Source: Prevotella sp. (GTDB lineage: Bacteria > Bacteroidota > Bacteroidia > Bacteroidales > Bacteroidaceae). Taken from it: 64,000 nucleotides of DNA. The notes below the pieces were generated by a model, which ran no database searches, was not told where the DNA came from, and worked only from the letters and a program-made list of their open reading frames with translations. The translations under genes and the position numbers were made by a program. Where the stretch lies: positions 85,355-149,354 of the forward strand of contig JAFZSL010000026.1 in NCBI GenBank assembly GCA_017619375.1, written 5' to 3'. Positions 53,105 through 63,800 of this stretch are shown here, piece after piece. How positions within the stretch are numbered: the stretch's first letter is position 1; every line of letters starts with the position of its first letter.

Positions 53105-53260
53105 TTACAAAGTTAGAACAATTTGATGAAAATACAAAGCATTTAGACTTTTTTTAACGCTCCCAACCTTTTCGTTTCTCTTTTTTTGCATACAAATGGC
53201 ACCTGTCAAAGGCTGGCTGCGGCCCTTGTTGGGCTTCATCTTAAAGACAGTAATTTTCAC
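53105..53260 (-). CDS. Possible 51-codon ORF or small RNA upstream of the GH53 operon
   Basis: A GTG frame (53260) directly behind AGGA, or an ATG at 53239, reads 'VKITVFKMKPNKGRSQPLTG..' with a very basic composition and stops at 53105-53107, inside the downstream promoter. It has its own -7 box at 53287-53295. A small GCCC/GGGC hairpin lies at 53222-53234. The frame could be coding, a remnant of a mobile element, or chance within an untranslated RNA. The rest of the 478-base gap (53031-53508) holds the promoters listed separately. Confidence 0.3.
   Translation of the reverse strand: MKITVFKMKPNKGRSQPLTGAICMQKKRNEKVGSVKKSLNALYFHQIVLTL
53108..53138 (-). promoter_or_regulatory. Promoter of the GH53 operon
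   Basis: Minus strand: TTTG (53138-53135), exactly 19 bases, TAACTTTG (53115-53108): a perfect -33/-7 pair about 78 bases before the first start codon. Confidence 0.7.
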
Positions 53261-53286
53261 TCCTACTTAAAAATGTTATTAGAGGT

Positions 53287-53295
53287 GCAAAGATA
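53287..53295 (-). promoter_or_regulatory. Upstream promoter -7 box of a short transcript
   Basis: Minus-strand TATCTTTGC with a TTG 16 bases upstream. It would start a transcript near 53280, 170 bases ahead of the GH53 operon promoter. Confidence 0.45.
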
Positions 53296-53460
53296 GCTCA
53301 AATATGTCATACAACTGTGATTTGTTTTGTCTACTTGAGAAATCTGGATGTATGCCTTGATATTTTTGTTAAATGGGCCTATTAGATCTTGTTTGAGCCA
53401 ATTTTGGCGGGATTAGTACCCTTTTTTATCACAACAGACTTAAAATATCGTTTTTTTTAC

Positions 53461-53469
53461 TAATTTTGC
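53461..53469 (+). promoter_or_regulatory. Promoter -7 box for the CobW-type gene
   Basis: TAATTTTGC behind a T-rich tract, 40 bases ahead of the start. No Zur-like palindrome could be identified by eye. Confidence 0.5.
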
Positions 53470-53508
53470 AGCTTTAATCAGAAATATGCAATTTAGAATT
53501 ATACCATA

Positions 53509-54762
53509 ATGAAAATAAAAGAAATACCTGTGCTCCTGCTCACCGGATATCTTGGAAGCGGGAAAACGACGTTGGTGAACAGAATCCTTACCAATAAGAA
53601 AGGAATCAAATTTGCAGTGATTGTCAATGACATCGGGGAAATCAACATAGACGCCGACCTCATAGAAAAAGGTGGCATTGTTGGAAAGAAAGACGAAAGC
53701 CTCGTTGCACTGCAAAACGGTTGCATCTGCTGCACACTGAAGATGGACCTCGTTGAGCAATTACGCGACATAACAAGACTTAAGAAATTCGACTATATCG
53801 TCATCGAAGCCAGTGGAATCTGTGAACCGGCTCCCATCGCTCAAACCATCTGTTCCATTCCCACGATGGGAGTGGAATATGTGAAGGACGGTCTGGCAAG
53901 ACTCGATTGCATCGTCACTGTTGTTGATGCTCTGAGGATGAAGAGCGATTTTGGTGGCGGCGTCGACCTGTTGAAATCCAATATCGACGAAGAGGACATA
54001 GAAAACCTTGTCATCCAACAAATAGAATTCTGTAACATCGTGTTGCTCAACAAGGCTTCGGAAGTAGAGCGAAACGAATTGTCAAGATTACACCAGGTCA
54101 TACGTTCCTTGCAACCCAAAGCGCAAATCATCGAATGTGACTATGGAGATGTTGATTTGGACACCATCCTCGATACTCATTTGTTCGACTTCAACGAGGT
54201 GGCATCATCGGCTACGTGGATAGCTGAATTAGAGAAACACCACGAGGAGGACGAGGATGAGGACGAACATCATGATGACGAGGATGAGCACCATCACCAC
54301 GAAGATGAGGAAGGCCATGACCATCATCACCACGAAGGCAAGGATGAACATCATCACCACCACCACCATCATCATGACGAGGGAGAAGCAGAGGAATATG
54401 GCATAGGCACTTACGTGTATTACCGTCGCCAACCGATGGACTTGGGGTTGTTCGATGAGTTTGTGGCACGCAAATGGCCAAAGAATGTCATTCGCGCCAA
54501 GGGCATCTGTTATTTTGATGACGAGCAGGAGATATGTTATCTTTTTGAGCAAGCGGGAAAACAGATAAGCATCAAGAATGCCGGTCAATGGTATGCCACC
54601 ATGCCTGCCAACGAATTGCAGCAATTGCTTGACAACGAACCTGGGCTTAGACGTGATTGGGACAGCCGATATGGAGACCGCATGCAAAAAATTGTCTTCA
54701 TCGGGCAGCATTTGGACAAGAAAGCCATCTCTGAAGAGTTGGACAAATGTCTGGTTGAATAA
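53509..54762 (+). CDS. CobW/COG0523-family metallochaperone GTPase with His-rich loop
   Basis: A 417-residue cytosolic G3E GTPase that delivers metal, usually zinc, to client enzymes. Walker A 'TGYLGSGKTTLVNRIL' (residues 12-27), switch 'NDIGEINIDADLI', the metal-binding 'CICC' (72-75), 'IVIEASGICEPAPI', and 'LLNKASEV' as the NKxD-type motif. Between the GTPase and the C-terminal CobW_C domain ('IGTYVYYRRQPMDLGLFDEF', 'AKGICYFDDEQEICYLFEQAG') is an insert of about 55 residues made almost only of His, Asp and Glu, including nine consecutive His. Such His runs store or capture Zn or Ni. Single gene with its own promoter; no known metal-responsive neighbour is present. Confidence 0.92.
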   Translation: MKIKEIPVLLLTGYLGSGKTTLVNRILTNKKGIKFAVIVNDIGEINIDADLIEKGGIVGKKDESLVALQNGCICCTLKMDLVEQLRDITRLKKFDYIVIEASGICEPAPIAQTICSIPTMGVEYVKDGLARLDCIVTVVDALRMKSDFGGGVDLLKSNIDEEDIENLVIQQIEFCNIVLLNKASEVERNELSRLHQVIRSLQPKAQIIECDYGDVDLDTILDTHLFDFNEVASSATWIAELEKHHEEDEDEDEHHDDEDEHHHHEDEEGHDHHHHEGKDEHHHHHHHHHDEGEAEEYGIGTYVYYRRQPMDLGLFDEFVARKWPKNVIRAKGICYFDDEQEICYLFEQAGKQISIKNAGQWYATMPANELQQLLDNEPGLRRDWDSRYGDRMQKIVFIGQHLDKKAISEELDKCLVE

Positions 54763-54893
54763 CTCGGTTTATGGCTACCGTAGGTCCGACCCGTGGATAC
54801 GAAGCCAAGGGTGAGGCATGACCGCTTTCAGCGTCCTTTCCGTAATCGAATAGAACTTCACATAACGAAATATTTACACCCCCTTATCACCCC

Positions 54894-57344
54894 ATGCGAA
54901 GATTTTTACTGACACTCGTTGCCGTGTTGACAATGGGAGCCACGGTGAAGGGCCAACTTATCATCAACGAACTGATGCAATCGAACGTCGACTGCGTCAT
55001 GGATGATTTGAACGAGTTTCCCGACTCATGGGTGGAACTCTACAACACCAGTTCTATCACGGTCAATCTTGGTAACTACAGCATCGGTGTCACAGAGGAG
55101 CCCGCCAAGTCATGGAGACTGCCTAACCAACAGGTTTTAGCCCACAAGCATGTCCTCATCTATTGCGACAAGGAAGCCGACATGTTGCATACCGATTTCA
55201 AATTGGAGTCGGGTAATGATGGAGTCGTCTTTCTTTTCAAGAATGGGAAAATTGTGGACCAGGTGACAGGACTGAGAAAACAACCAGCGCCTAATATTTC
55301 CTATGGAAGGAAGACAGATGCGGTACCGGAATGGGGGTATCAGGAATTGGCGACTCCCAATGCCCCCAATTGTGGAAAAATCTGCGAGAACATCCTCGGA
55401 GAACCTGTCTTCAGTGAAAAAGGAAGGGTGTTCGCGAGCAACAAGGTCATCACATTGAAACTGTCATTGCCGGAAGGCTCTCCCGAAGAAACGGTCATCC
55501 GACTCACCTATGATGGCACGGAACCCACGGCATCAAGTCCTGTTTACCAAGGCCCCATCAGCATCAACTCCACACGCACCATTAGGGCAAAACTCTTTTG
55601 TGACGGATGGTTGTCTCCTCGGTCCACCACCCATTCATATATCTATCACAAAAGAAACATCACCTTGCCTGTAATCTCCATCGTTACAGACGACAAGTTT
55701 TTTTATGACAACAAATTAGGCATTTATGTGGAAGGAACCTACAAAAACGGGAGCAAAAACTACGAGTTCGATTGGCGTCGGCCCATCAATTTTGAATACT
55801 TCGAAGGCACTGAAACTGAAAGCCTCCTCAATCAACTTTGCGAGACGCGTGTGCAGGGTGGGGCGTCGAGAGGGTGTCAACTGAAATCGCTTGTGGTGTA
55901 TGCCCACAAGAGGTTTGGCAAGAAAAGGCTAAAAAACGAATTCTTTCCAGACCAAAAGCCGGGATTGGACAATTTCAAGTCCATCATCCTCCGCAATGCC
56001 GGCAACGATTTCGACTATCTTTATATGCGCGATGCCATCATACAGCGTACGATGGCTGCACACACCGACCTTGACTGGCAGGCATGGAGTCCAGCCATCT
56101 TCTATGTCAATGGCGTTTACAAAGGCATGCTCAACATCAGGGAGAGGAGCACCGCAGACAACATTTTCAGCAATTACGATGAATTGGAAGACATTGACAT
56201 GATTGAGAATTGGTGGGATTTGAAAGAGGGCACCAAGGAAAATTTCAAACAGTTCCAGGATTTTTATGCTGAGCATGGGCATACGTTGGAGGAATATGCA
56301 AAATGGATTGACTGGGAGGAATTCATCAACTTGATGGTGATGAACCTTTTTTACAACAACCAAGACTTTCCAGGCAATAACATCGTGATGTGGAAGCCAA
56401 GGACGGAAGGTGGCATATGGCGCTTTGTAGCCAAGGACACCGACTTCGGATTGGGGCTCTATGGCGGAAGTCCGTCCTACAATACGATAGAATGGCTCTA
56501 CAATCCCGATTACGACCCTGACAGAAGTTGGGCCAACAAATATGAATACACCCGGCTTTTCAGGAGGATGATGGAGGACAAGGACTTTGAGCGTGAGTTC
56601 ATCGACCGCGCCGCCATCTACATGGGCGACTTTATGAACTATCATGGCACAACAGCCATATGGGACCCCATGTATGAACTCATCAAGACGGAATATCCCC
56701 ATCATCGCAAACTCATCAACCAGTGGTGGCCCAATTATACTTCGGAACTCAATGCCGCACGGGATTGGTTGGCAGAACGCCCCAACCACTTCTACAACCA
56801 CATGGCTAATCATTATGGATTGGGTACTCCCGTCCCCATACAAGTCAACCTCGATTGTGACGAGGAGGACCTCCAAGCGTTTTCATTCAGCATCAACGGT
56901 ATCCCGCTGTCGGAGGGCACCTTCAAAGGCAAGTTTTTCACCGATCGGGCCATGACCATCCAAGCCGCACCGCTGGCCGACAAGAAAGTCACCCAATGGA
57001 TGATGGTCACAGTGGGCACGAACGGGGGGGCATCGTCAAAATACATTGAAGGTCCTACGCTCACCTTCAATGTGCCATCATGCAAGGAAATCATTATCAA
57101 GGCATTCTTTGACCAATACGACGGCATCGACGAAACACCTGTAAGACCTTTGCAATGGAGTAGGGAAGGGGATATCCTCACTTTGCAGGATGTAGAAAGG
57201 GGAACGCCAGTCGCCATCTATGACCTGCGAGGCATACTTGTTCAGAAATTTGTCTGCGATGTCGGCTACATGCGCATCCCTCTTCCATCCCCTCACTCCG
57301 TTTATCTTGTGAAGGTGGGAGACCGAAGTTTCAAGGTAAGGTGA
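54894..57344 (+). CDS. Secreted CotH-kinase-like protein with lamin-tail domain and sorting tail
   Basis: An 816-residue exported protein with signal peptide 1-20 ('ATVKGQ'). Residues about 22-160 form a lamin-tail domain ('IINELMQSNVDCVMDDLNEF', 'WVELYNTSSITVNLGNYSIG', 'YCDKEADMLHTDFKLESGNDG'). About 175-260 is a chitobiase-C/Fn3-like sheet ('IRLTYDGTEPTASSPVYQGP'). About 300-560 is the CotH domain ('IILRNAGNDFDYLYMRDAI', 'YVNGVYKGMLNIRER', 'WRFVAKDTDFGLGLYGG' with the Asp-x-Asp metal motif). The last 65 residues ('VAIYDLRGILVQKF', 'VYLVKVGDRSFKVR') resemble a type IX secretion C-terminal signal. CotH-type enzymes are protein kinases in Bacillus; the substrate here is unknown. Confidence 0.85.
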   Translation: MRRFLLTLVAVLTMGATVKGQLIINELMQSNVDCVMDDLNEFPDSWVELYNTSSITVNLGNYSIGVTEEPAKSWRLPNQQVLAHKHVLIYCDKEADMLHTDFKLESGNDGVVFLFKNGKIVDQVTGLRKQPAPNISYGRKTDAVPEWGYQELATPNAPNCGKICENILGEPVFSEKGRVFASNKVITLKLSLPEGSPEETVIRLTYDGTEPTASSPVYQGPISINSTRTIRAKLFCDGWLSPRSTTHSYIYHKRNITLPVISIVTDDKFFYDNKLGIYVEGTYKNGSKNYEFDWRRPINFEYFEGTETESLLNQLCETRVQGGASRGCQLKSLVVYAHKRFGKKRLKNEFFPDQKPGLDNFKSIILRNAGNDFDYLYMRDAIIQRTMAAHTDLDWQAWSPAIFYVNGVYKGMLNIRERSTADNIFSNYDELEDIDMIENWWDLKEGTKENFKQFQDFYAEHGHTLEEYAKWIDWEEFINLMVMNLFYNNQDFPGNNIVMWKPRTEGGIWRFVAKDTDFGLGLYGGSPSYNTIEWLYNPDYDPDRSWANKYEYTRLFRRMMEDKDFEREFIDRAAIYMGDFMNYHGTTAIWDPMYELIKTEYPHHRKLINQWWPNYTSELNAARDWLAERPNHFYNHMANHYGLGTPVPIQVNLDCDEEDLQAFSFSINGIPLSEGTFKGKFFTDRAMTIQAAPLADKKVTQWMMVTVGTNGGASSKYIEGPTLTFNVPSCKEIIIKAFFDQYDGIDETPVRPLQWSREGDILTLQDVERGTPVAIYDLRGILVQKFVCDVGYMRIPLPSPHSVYLVKVGDRSFKVR

Positions 57345-57431
57345 TCCTGCCCGACAATCATATTGTCATCCCGAATTTTTCGGAATTTGTCGAAGACCCA
57401 CGACCGATAGGGAGTAATTAGAGAATTATTT

Positions 57432-57462
57432 CGGGTGGGTACAAGCCCCGCCCCTACAGTGC
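57432..57462. repeat. GC-rich palindromic repeat, copy 1
   Basis: The sequence CGGGTGGGTACAAGCCCCG followed by CCCCTACAG matches the copy at 57692 closely. GGGTGGG and CCCGCCC form an imperfect stem around ACAAG. The motif AATTAGAGAATTA just upstream (57412 onward) is shared with the hairpin after valS. Confidence 0.65.
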
Positions 57463-57576
57463 GTAACGTGCTGAGCGCATATTCCGTACAACGTGCAGTG
57501 TGCATATCTCCTACCCTCGAGGGAGAGGCTGGGTTGGGCTCTTTGATTGGCTCAGAATCAGTTACCATGGTGCACG

Positions 57577-57644
57577 GGAACCAGAAGGGTTCACCTATCA
57601 ATAGCCATGGCGCAGGAACCTGAAGAGTTCATCTCTCAGTAGCC
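57577..57644. repeat. Two diverged copies of a 30-base repeat, 38-base period
   Basis: 57577-57606 and 57615-57644 agree at about 25 of 30 positions. Each begins with GGAACC and contains a GAACC-nGAAG-rGTTC inverted repeat. Not coding in any convincing frame. Confidence 0.55.
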
Positions 57645-57691
57645 GGGATGTGCGTAGCACTCCCGGATGGTGACGCTTTCAGCATCATATT

Positions 57692-57721
57692 CGGGCGGGC
57701 ACAAGACCCGCCCCTACAGCC
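57692..57721. repeat. GC-rich palindromic repeat, copy 2
   Basis: CGGGCGGGCACAAGACCCG followed by CCCCTACAG. A third, inverted part (AGGGGCGGGTC) lies at 57768-57777. Together with the other repeats this fills most of the 533-base gap between the CotH gene and the giant surface-protein gene; no gene is seen there. Confidence 0.65.
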
Positions 57722-57773
57722 GCACGGTTTGTTGCACCAATAATGCAAGTCATTCCACGAAGTCATAGGGGCG

Positions 57774-57888
57774 GGTCAATTTTCAATCTTCAATCTTCAA
57801 TCTTCAAAGTTGCGTTTAAGCGAGAGCAGACCAAGCTTGCTTGAAGTCTGCCGAGCGTGAGCAACTTCGACCGTAGGTCAATTTTCAA
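57774..57888. repeat. Hairpin element flanked by a 13-bp direct repeat at the end of the giant gene
   Basis: The 13-mer GGTCAATTTTCAA occurs at 57774-57786 and 57876-57888. Between the copies are about four units of the 7-bp repeat TCAATCT (57779-57808) and a long inverted repeat starting AAGTTGC (57807-57813) and ending GCAACTT (57861-57867), with AGCAGAC/GTCTGC pairing inside. The right direct-repeat copy contains the last codons and stop of the giant surface protein. Confidence 0.6.
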
Positions 57889-60800
57889 CCTTCTTTCTTC
57901 CATTTCTAATGACCACGCCACGCGCGTTCTTGCCCACGCGGACGCCCACGGTGTTGTAGCCGTCGCCGTCGGAATCATCGGAAACCTCGACGACTTCGAT
58001 GCCTGTCGTCATGCCGCCGGACATGATGGTCTCATAAAGGCGGTTGGTGGACTGCACGGCAACCACCTCCACGTCCTGGGGCTGGCAGCCGGCGAGGTCG
58101 AAGTGGAGCAACTCGGTGACATCGGAACGCAACTCCGCGTTGTCGCTGGCGCAGAGGACGACGTTGTAGAGGCCGTCGCCCAAGGCGCGTGTCTCCACGT
58201 GGTGGCCGGCGGAACGCGAGGAGGAGAGCCTCATGTTGCCCAGAGCCCCTCCCTCCGGAAGACGGAGGGTGAGGTGCATGGCGGTGTAACGCTCCGGCGT
58301 GTCGAGATGGAGGAGGCAGTGGTTGCCGTCGGTGGTGAGCCAGAGGCGGTCAAAGGTAGCCTCGCGTGCCGTGGCGGGAGCATGGGACGCGCTCTGGTGC
58401 AACAGGATGTTCACAAGGGCCGTCACATCGGTGATGGTGATATCTTGGTCGCTGTTCACGTCGGCGTTCTCTGTGTAGAAGGGCGAGGGATTCTTGGACA
58501 GCAGGTGGTCCACGAGGAGCGTCACGTCGAGGATGGTCACCTCGCCGTCGTGGTTCACGTCACCCAACGGGAATGCCCTGTCCTTGAAATAGCCGCTCTT
58601 CCACTTGTACCAGCCGTTGCCAATCTCGTCCTTCTCAGGTGTGAAGCTGGAGGGATAAATGAGCGTGCAGGGGGCGGATTGAGTTCCCACGCCTTCGCAG
58701 GCGCCGGCAGGCAGGTTGCCCGCCGTGGCAGGGACGGTGAGTGTCTGCAGGGAGGTGCAGTTCTTCATCATCGTTGACCAATAGCCGTTCAATGGTATGG
58801 TGAAACTGCTCAAGTCGAGGCTCGTCAGGCTGGTGCAGTTGTTGAACATGGTACCCATATACCCAACTCGCTGAGTGTTGAATCCACTCACGTCTATGCT
58901 CGTCAGGCTGGAGCAGTTTTGGAACATCCCAGACATGTTGGTCACTTTTTCGGTGTTGAAGTTGCTCAAGTCAAGGCTTGTCAGGCTGGAGCATTTATAG
59001 AACATATTCTGCATTGTTTTCACATTGGCCGTGTTGAATCCGCTCACGTCGAGGCTTGTCAAGCTGGAGCAACCATAGAACATCCTTTCCATCGTGGTCA
59101 CATTGGCCGTGTTGAGTCCGCTCACATTGATGCTCGTCAAGCCGGAGCAACCATTGAACATGCCCTCCATGTTGGTCACGTTGGCGGTGTTGAAACTGCT
59201 CACGTCGAGGCTGGTCAGGCTGGAGCAGTTTTGGAACATGTCAACCATGTTGGTCACATCACTTGTGTTGAGGTAACACAAATTGACGATGCCGGTGGCC
59301 TGGGTCATATAGCTGAACCACCTAGCGGTGGATGTGGGGCGAACCTCTGCGAAAGAGGACATGAACACCACATTTACGATGTCTCCGGCCCTTGTGAGCC
59401 ATGTCGGCCAGCCTAACGATTCCATCCCGAATGTCTCATCTTCGATTATGGGCCTCCATTTGTCGTAGACGAACGTCAACGTGGTGCCATGGAATATGGC
59501 GTAAGGCTCTTTCTCAGCGTCCTTGAAGAAGCCGCCCCCCCATTTGAAGTAACCATCAAACGTCTCGTCCGGCGTGATGTGGGCTTCAGTGAGCAGGACA
59601 CAGGGATTTGTAGCGGTTCCCACGCCCTCGAAGGCGTCAGTGGACAACCTTTCTTCTCTCGTCGGATTGATGGAGAGGGCTTGCAGCGACGTGCATCCTG
59701 ACAGCATCTTTGAGTTCAAAGAGGGGATTTGGAAATAACCAAGTATCAATCGGGTGAGACTGCTGCAGCCTTTGAACATGTATTCATTGGTAATAACATT
59801 GTTCATATTGAAGCCGTTCACCCCTTTCAGTTCAGTGAGGCTGCTGCAGTTTTGGAACATGGCATACATGGAGGTTACATTCGACGTGTGGAACGAGGAA
59901 AGGCCCGTCAATGTTTCAAGGCTTGTGCATTCGTCGAACATGTATGCCATGTTGGTGACCTTCTCGGTGTCGAAGGTGCTTATGTCAAGACTTGTCAGTT
60001 TCAGGCAGCGCTGGAACATATACCTCATATCGGTCACCTCGGAGGTGTTGAGATAATCCAGGTGCTCGATTGTGGTCAGATTCGTCATGTTGCTGAACCA
60101 CATGTAACAAGAGGTGGGGCGAGCATTCTGGAATGCAAAATTGAAATCTACGTTGGTCACGTGCGAGGCATAGATGTACCATCCCGGGGTTGATTCACCG
60201 TCGTTCAGGTCGTAGGAGGTGCCTGGGCGCAAGCCTTTCTGCTTGTCGTAGCAGAACGTCAGCGTGGTGTTGTCTGTGGAGAGCACGGCGTAAGGCTCTA
60301 CCACGGCATCCTTGAAGTAGCCGCCTTTCCACCTGTACCAGCCGTCGCCGGTGGCTGTCTTCTCCGGTGTGAAGCCATCGGGATAGACGAGGGAGCAGGG
60401 TGCGGACCGCGTGCCCACACCGGAGCAGGCGTCGGCACTCAGTTCTGTTGCCGTCGCGGGGATGGCGAGCTTTTGTAGTCCGGAGCATCCATAGAGCATG
60501 TAATCGGTACTGGCAACTGAGGCGAAGGTAAAGTTGCTCAGGTCAAGATTGGTGAGACTTGTACAATTGGAGAACATTAAATTGAATCCTCCATATGGGT
60601 CGTCTACCCTGTTGGTGTTGAAACTGCTCAGGTCGATGCTCTTGAGATTGGAACACTGATAGAACATTCCTCCCATGGCTGTCACGTTTGCCGTGTTGAA
60701 ATGGCTCACGTCGATGCTCTCCAACGGGCATCCCATGAACATCTGCATCATATTGGTCACCGCCGAGGTGTTGAGATATTCCAGTCCAGTGATACTGTTG

Positions 60801-63800
60801 AGATTGAACATAACGAACCAACTAAAGCAACTGCTGGGACGGGCGTCGGCGAAGGAGGGGTCGAACACTACTGTCGTGACAGAAGTGCGATAGTCGTACC
60901 ATCCCGGGGTGTTGTTCTCCGTGTTCAGGTCATAGGTGGTTCCTGTGCGCGAGGATCTCTGATCGTCGAAGTAGAACGTCAGCGTCGAGCCATCAAGCAC
61001 CGCATAGGCTTTTAGATCTTTCTTGAAGTAGCCGCCCTTCCAGAGGAAGTAGTTGCCTGTGGAAGATGGAGGCGTGAAACTATTGGGATAGATAAGCACG
61101 CAGGGGGCACTCGCCGTGCCCACACCTTGACAGGCGTCGTTACCGAGCCGGTCGGCGTTGGCAGGGATGGTGAGCGTCTGCAGGCCGCTGCAGTGCTGCA
61201 GCATGTAGTTGTAGGTGCCTGAAGCAGTGTTGTTGAGAGTGAAGTTGCTCAGGTCGAGGCTCGTCAAGCCAGAGCAGTCCATGAACATGCCTGACATGCT
61301 GTTCACTTTCTCGGTGTTGAACCCGCTGATGTCAAGGCTCGTCAGGCCGGAGCAGCCATAGAACATACAACTCATGACGGTCACTTTCGATGTGACGAAT
61401 CCGCTGACATCGAGGCTCGTCAGGCCGGAGCAACTATGAAACATACTACCCATATTGGTCACGTTGGCGGTGTTGAACCCGCTCACGTCGAGACTCGTCA
61501 GGCTGGAGCAGTAAAAGAACATGGCGCCCAAAAAGATCACGTTCGACGTGTCGAACCCACTCACGTCAAGGCTCGTCAGGCCGGAGCAAAAATCGAACAT
61601 GGAAGCCATGGAGGTCACTTTCGACGTGTCGAACCCGCTCACGTCGAGGCTCGTCAGACCGGAGCAGGAAGCGAACATCATTTGCATGCTGGTCACTTTC
61701 GACGTGTTGAACCCGCTGACGTCGAGGGTCGTCAGGCCGGTACAGCCATTGAACATGCCGTACATGGTGGTCACCTCATCCGTATTGAGATTCCCGATGT
61801 CCGTGATGGTAGTGAGATTGTTCATACCCGAGAACCAACAATGGCAACTTGTGGGTCGGGCATCGGCAAAGGAGGAGTCAAACACGACACTCGTCACTGA
61901 AGAGGCATTGACGTACCATTCAGGCTCATTATTTCCTGTATTCAGGTCATAGGTTGTCGTATGGCTATCTTTATTCGAGTCGTAATAGAACGTCAGCGTC
62001 GAGCCATCAAGCACGGCGTAAGGTTCTGGGCCAGCATCCTTGAAATAGCCTGACTTCCACTTGTACCAGCCGTCGCCGGTGGCTGTCTTCTCCGGTGTGA
62101 AGCCATTGGGATAGACGAGGGTGCAGGGGGCATCCTGCATGCCTACGCCGGAGCAGGCGTTGGCATTCAGTTCTTTTGCCGTGGCGGGGATGGTGAGCTT
62201 TTGCAGACTTGTGCAGTTAGAGAGCATGGATGCCGTGTTGGCAACAGTGTAGAAGGTGAAACTGCTCAGGTCGAGACTGGTGAGACTTGTGCAAGAGGTG
62301 AACATGGAAATGATGCCTGTATCTGGGTCATTCATCTTGTTGGTGTTGAACCCACTCACGTCGATGCTCTTGAGATTGGCACACCCATAGAACATTCCAT
62401 CCATGGTTGTCACGTTTGCCGTGTTGAAATGGCTCACGTCGATGCTCTCCAAGGGGCATCCCGTGAACATCTGTTCCATATCGGTCACCGCCGAGGTGTT
62501 GAGATATTCCAATCCCGTGATACTGTTGAGATGGGGCATGGCGAACCAGCTAAAGCAGCTGGAGGGGCGGGCGTTGGCGAAGGAGGGGTCGAACACCACT
62601 GTTGTAACATTGGTGCGAGAGTTATACCATCTCGGAACGTTGTTCCCCGTATTCATGTCGTAGATCGAGCCGATGCGCGAGGTGCTTTCCGTGTCGCAGT
62701 AGAACGTCAGCGTGGTCTTGTCCCAGGATAGCACGGCGTAAGGCTTTGGCCCATCCTTGAAATAGCCGCCTTTCCACCTGTACCAGCCGTTGCCAATCTC
62801 GTCTTTCTCGGGTGTGAAGCCGGAGGGATAGATGAGCGTGCAGGGGGCGGATTGAGTTCCCACGCCTTCACAGGCACCGGCAGGCAGGTTCCCCGCCGAG
62901 GCAGGTACGATGAGGGTCTGCAAGCCAGTGCAGTCGGCCAACATCCATTTATAATACTCGTTGGATGAAACATCTGGTTCAGGACCTGGGGAAAAGACGA
63001 ATGATGATAAATCAAGACTCGACAGTTTCTTACATCCATCGAACATATTCATCATCGTCTCAACATGGCTGACATCCCAATCGCTCACATCAATGGTGGT
63101 GATGTTCTCGCATCCGAAAAACATACATGACGTATTTACGACTTGACCGGTATTGAAACGGCTCACATCAAGGCTGGAAAGGCTGGTACAGCTACTGAAC
63201 ATGGAACCCATACCTAAGACTTTCTCCGTTTTGAACCTGCTCACGTCGAGGCTGGTGAGTTTGGAGCAGCCACCGAACATACCCGTCATATTCTGAACAT
63301 TCTCCGTGTTGAACCCACTCACGTTGAGGCTGGTGAGTTTGGAGCATCCACCGAACATCCATTCCATAGAAGTTACGCTGGAGGTGTTGAGATAATTCAA
63401 GCCCGAGATGGAGGAAAGGTTGCTCATATCTTCGAACCAATAGTCGCAACAGGTGGGGCGTGCACCGGTGAAAGAGGTGTCGAACACCACGTTGGTGATG
63501 GCGGAACGGTTTTCATACCATCCCGGATAGTCAACCCCCGTGTTCATGTCGTAGGTCGTGCCGGTGCGCGAGTTTCTCTGATTGTCGTAATAGAACGTCA
63601 GCGTGGTGTTGTCCGAGGAGAGTTCGGCGTATGGCTCTAATCCATTTACATTGAAGTATCCGCCCTTCCATTTGACATATCCGTCGTATTGCGTGGCTCC
63701 TTCAAGCGTGAAGTTGGTAGTGCACTCAAGGGTGCGTGGGTATTTGGCATTCCCCATTCCCGTGAAGGCATCCGATGCCAAGTTGTTGGCGGTGGCGGAT

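Noticed and set aside
54763-54893. Gene or RNA between the CobW-type and CotH genes
   Set aside because: Only 131 bases with no convincing frame. The GACC-GTA-GGTC-like stretch near 54777 resembles 57868-57879 but is too short to call an element.
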